From contig CALAJG010000230.1 in the NCBI GenBank assembly GCA_937923375.1, forward strand, positions 1 to 6,087: 6,087 nucleotides of DNA, given 5' to 3'. Below are positions 5,326 to 6,087 of this stretch, piece after piece. Source of the DNA: an uncultured Leucothrix sp. (lineage in GTDB: Bacteria > Pseudomonadota > Gammaproteobacteria > Thiotrichales > Thiotrichaceae). The first letter of the stretch is position 1. Every line of letters starts with the position of its first letter. The position numbers and the translations under genes were made by a program. The notes under the pieces are model-generated. The model ran no database searches. It saw nothing but the letters and a program-made list of their open reading frames with translations, and had not been told where the DNA came from.

Positions 5326-6087
5326 ATGTTTGTTACTGATAAAATGCTACCCGCCCTCCCCGCACCAAGCGACGCTAAGGGCCCTATTCACTGGTTGAAG
5401 ACGAACTTATTCTCCAGTCCAATCAATGTGGTATTCACACTAGTCGCGCTATATTTTCTGTATATTGTGCTTCCGCCTGCTGTCAACTGGGCATTTATTG
5501 ACGCCGATTGGTTTGCTGAAACGCGTGAGGGCTGCTCTCGTGAAGGCGCTTGCTGGGCGTATATAGCCAACCGCTTTGGCCAGACCATTTATGGTTTCTA
5601 CCCACCTGAAGATCAGTGGCGTGTTAATACTGCCTTCCTCTCACTGATCTTGCTTTGTATCCCGCTGTTTATTCAAAGCTTTACAAAAAAAGCGTGGCTA
5701 GGCGGTTTCATCCTACTGATCTTCCCGTTTATTGCTTATGTACTGATTCATGGCGGTTATTTTGGGCTAGAGGTCATCAGCACTGATAAGTGGGGCGGTT
5801 TAATGCTAACCCTGATTATCTCGATTATCGGTATTGCGCTGGCACTGCCATTAGGCATTATTCTCGCCTTGGGTCGCCGTTCACATATGCCAATCGTGAA
5901 ATCAGTCTCTGTGATCTTCATTGAGTTCTGGCGAGGTGTGCCCCTGATTACGGTGTTGTTCATGTCTTCGGTGATGTTGCCATTATTCCTTCCGGAAGGC
6001 TCTGACTTCGACAAACTCGCGCGTGCAATGATCGGTATTATCCTGTTTCAGGCCGCTTATGTTGCTGAGGTTGTCCGAGGTGGTTTA
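5326..6087 (+). CDS. aapM: General L-amino-acid ABC transporter permease AapM (partial, runs off right edge)
   Basis: The second channel subunit of the Aap transporter. An uninterrupted frame of 254 codons reaches the window end, perhaps two thirds of the family's usual length of just under 400 residues; the EAA loop is beyond the edge. After a soluble N-terminus comes a hydrophobic segment (33-52), then a periplasmic stretch with the family-typical TREGCSREGACWAYI (66-80) and RFGQTIYGFYP (83-93), further segments at about 102-117, 125-143 and 158-182, and the permease block IEFWRGVPLITVLFM (199-213) leading to AAYVAEVVRGGL (243-254). The start is supported by AGGG (5315-5318) 7 bases upstream, overlapping the aapQ TAG stop, so the two are tightly coupled. 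An aapP ATPase gene is expected next. Confidence 0.93.
   Translation, partial: MFVTDKMLPALPAPSDAKGPIHWLKTNLFSSPINVVFTLVALYFLYIVLPPAVNWAFIDADWFAETREGCSREGACWAYIANRFGQTIYGFYPPEDQWRVNTAFLSLILLCIPLFIQSFTKKAWLGGFILLIFPFIAYVLIHGGYFGLEVISTDKWGGLMLTLIISIIGIALALPLGIILALGRRSHMPIVKSVSVIFIEFWRGVPLITVLFMSSVMLPLFLPEGSDFDKLARAMIGIILFQAAYVAEVVRGGL

Noticed and set aside
5388..6014. Minus-strand frames within aapM (5388-5588 and 5757-6014)
   Set aside because: They are shadows of the clear aapM reading frame, which runs open to the window end.
1..6087. A new defence, mobile or RNA-based system in the window
   Set aside because: All sizeable coding frames belong to known housekeeping or transport families, and no repeat array, integrase, transposase, reverse transcriptase or toxin-antitoxin pair is visible.

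Overview
This looks like ordinary chromosomal DNA from a gammaproteobacterium of moderate to low GC content. The likely home is a marine group such as the Oceanospirillales, judged from protein resemblance and the mix of genes; this is an inference and not a typed assignment. No tRNA, rRNA, insertion sequence, integrase, phage gene or CRISPR array is visible.

Left part, minus strand (about 1-1361): three closely packed genes read right to left. They are a protein-L-isoaspartate O-methyltransferase (pcm), a YqaA-type DedA-family membrane protein, and the first 24 codons of a lipoprotein that by position and signal peptide is probably nlpD. This is a version of the surE-pcm-nlpD-rpoS stationary-phase neighbourhood, but surE is not next to pcm. 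A divergent Smr-domain gene sits there instead.

Middle (about 1362-2979): a 133-base divergent intergenic region carries a plausible sigma70 promoter for the Smr gene. The Smr gene (plus) converges on a DoxX-family membrane protein gene (minus). A GC-rich stem-loop that overlaps the Smr stop codon could terminate both. The 286-base spacer between doxX and aapJ holds the divergent promoters of those two genes, but no strong promoter match was found; it has several short dyads and a T9 run.

Right part, plus strand (2980-6087): the aapJ-aapQ-aapM part of a general L-amino-acid ABC transporter, with the second permease cut by the window end. AapJ captures amino acids in the periplasm and AapQ/AapM form the inner-membrane channel. 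The ATPase (AapP) is expected just past the edge. The spacer between aapJ and aapQ has three inverted repeats in a row, which fits the usual need for much more binding protein than permease.

I did not find a convincing new biological system here. The points most worth checking are the absence of surE beside pcm, the three equally well-spaced start options for pcm, the altered HGKN motif in the Smr protein, the possible HvfX-like identity of the DoxX protein, and the triple dyad after aapJ.
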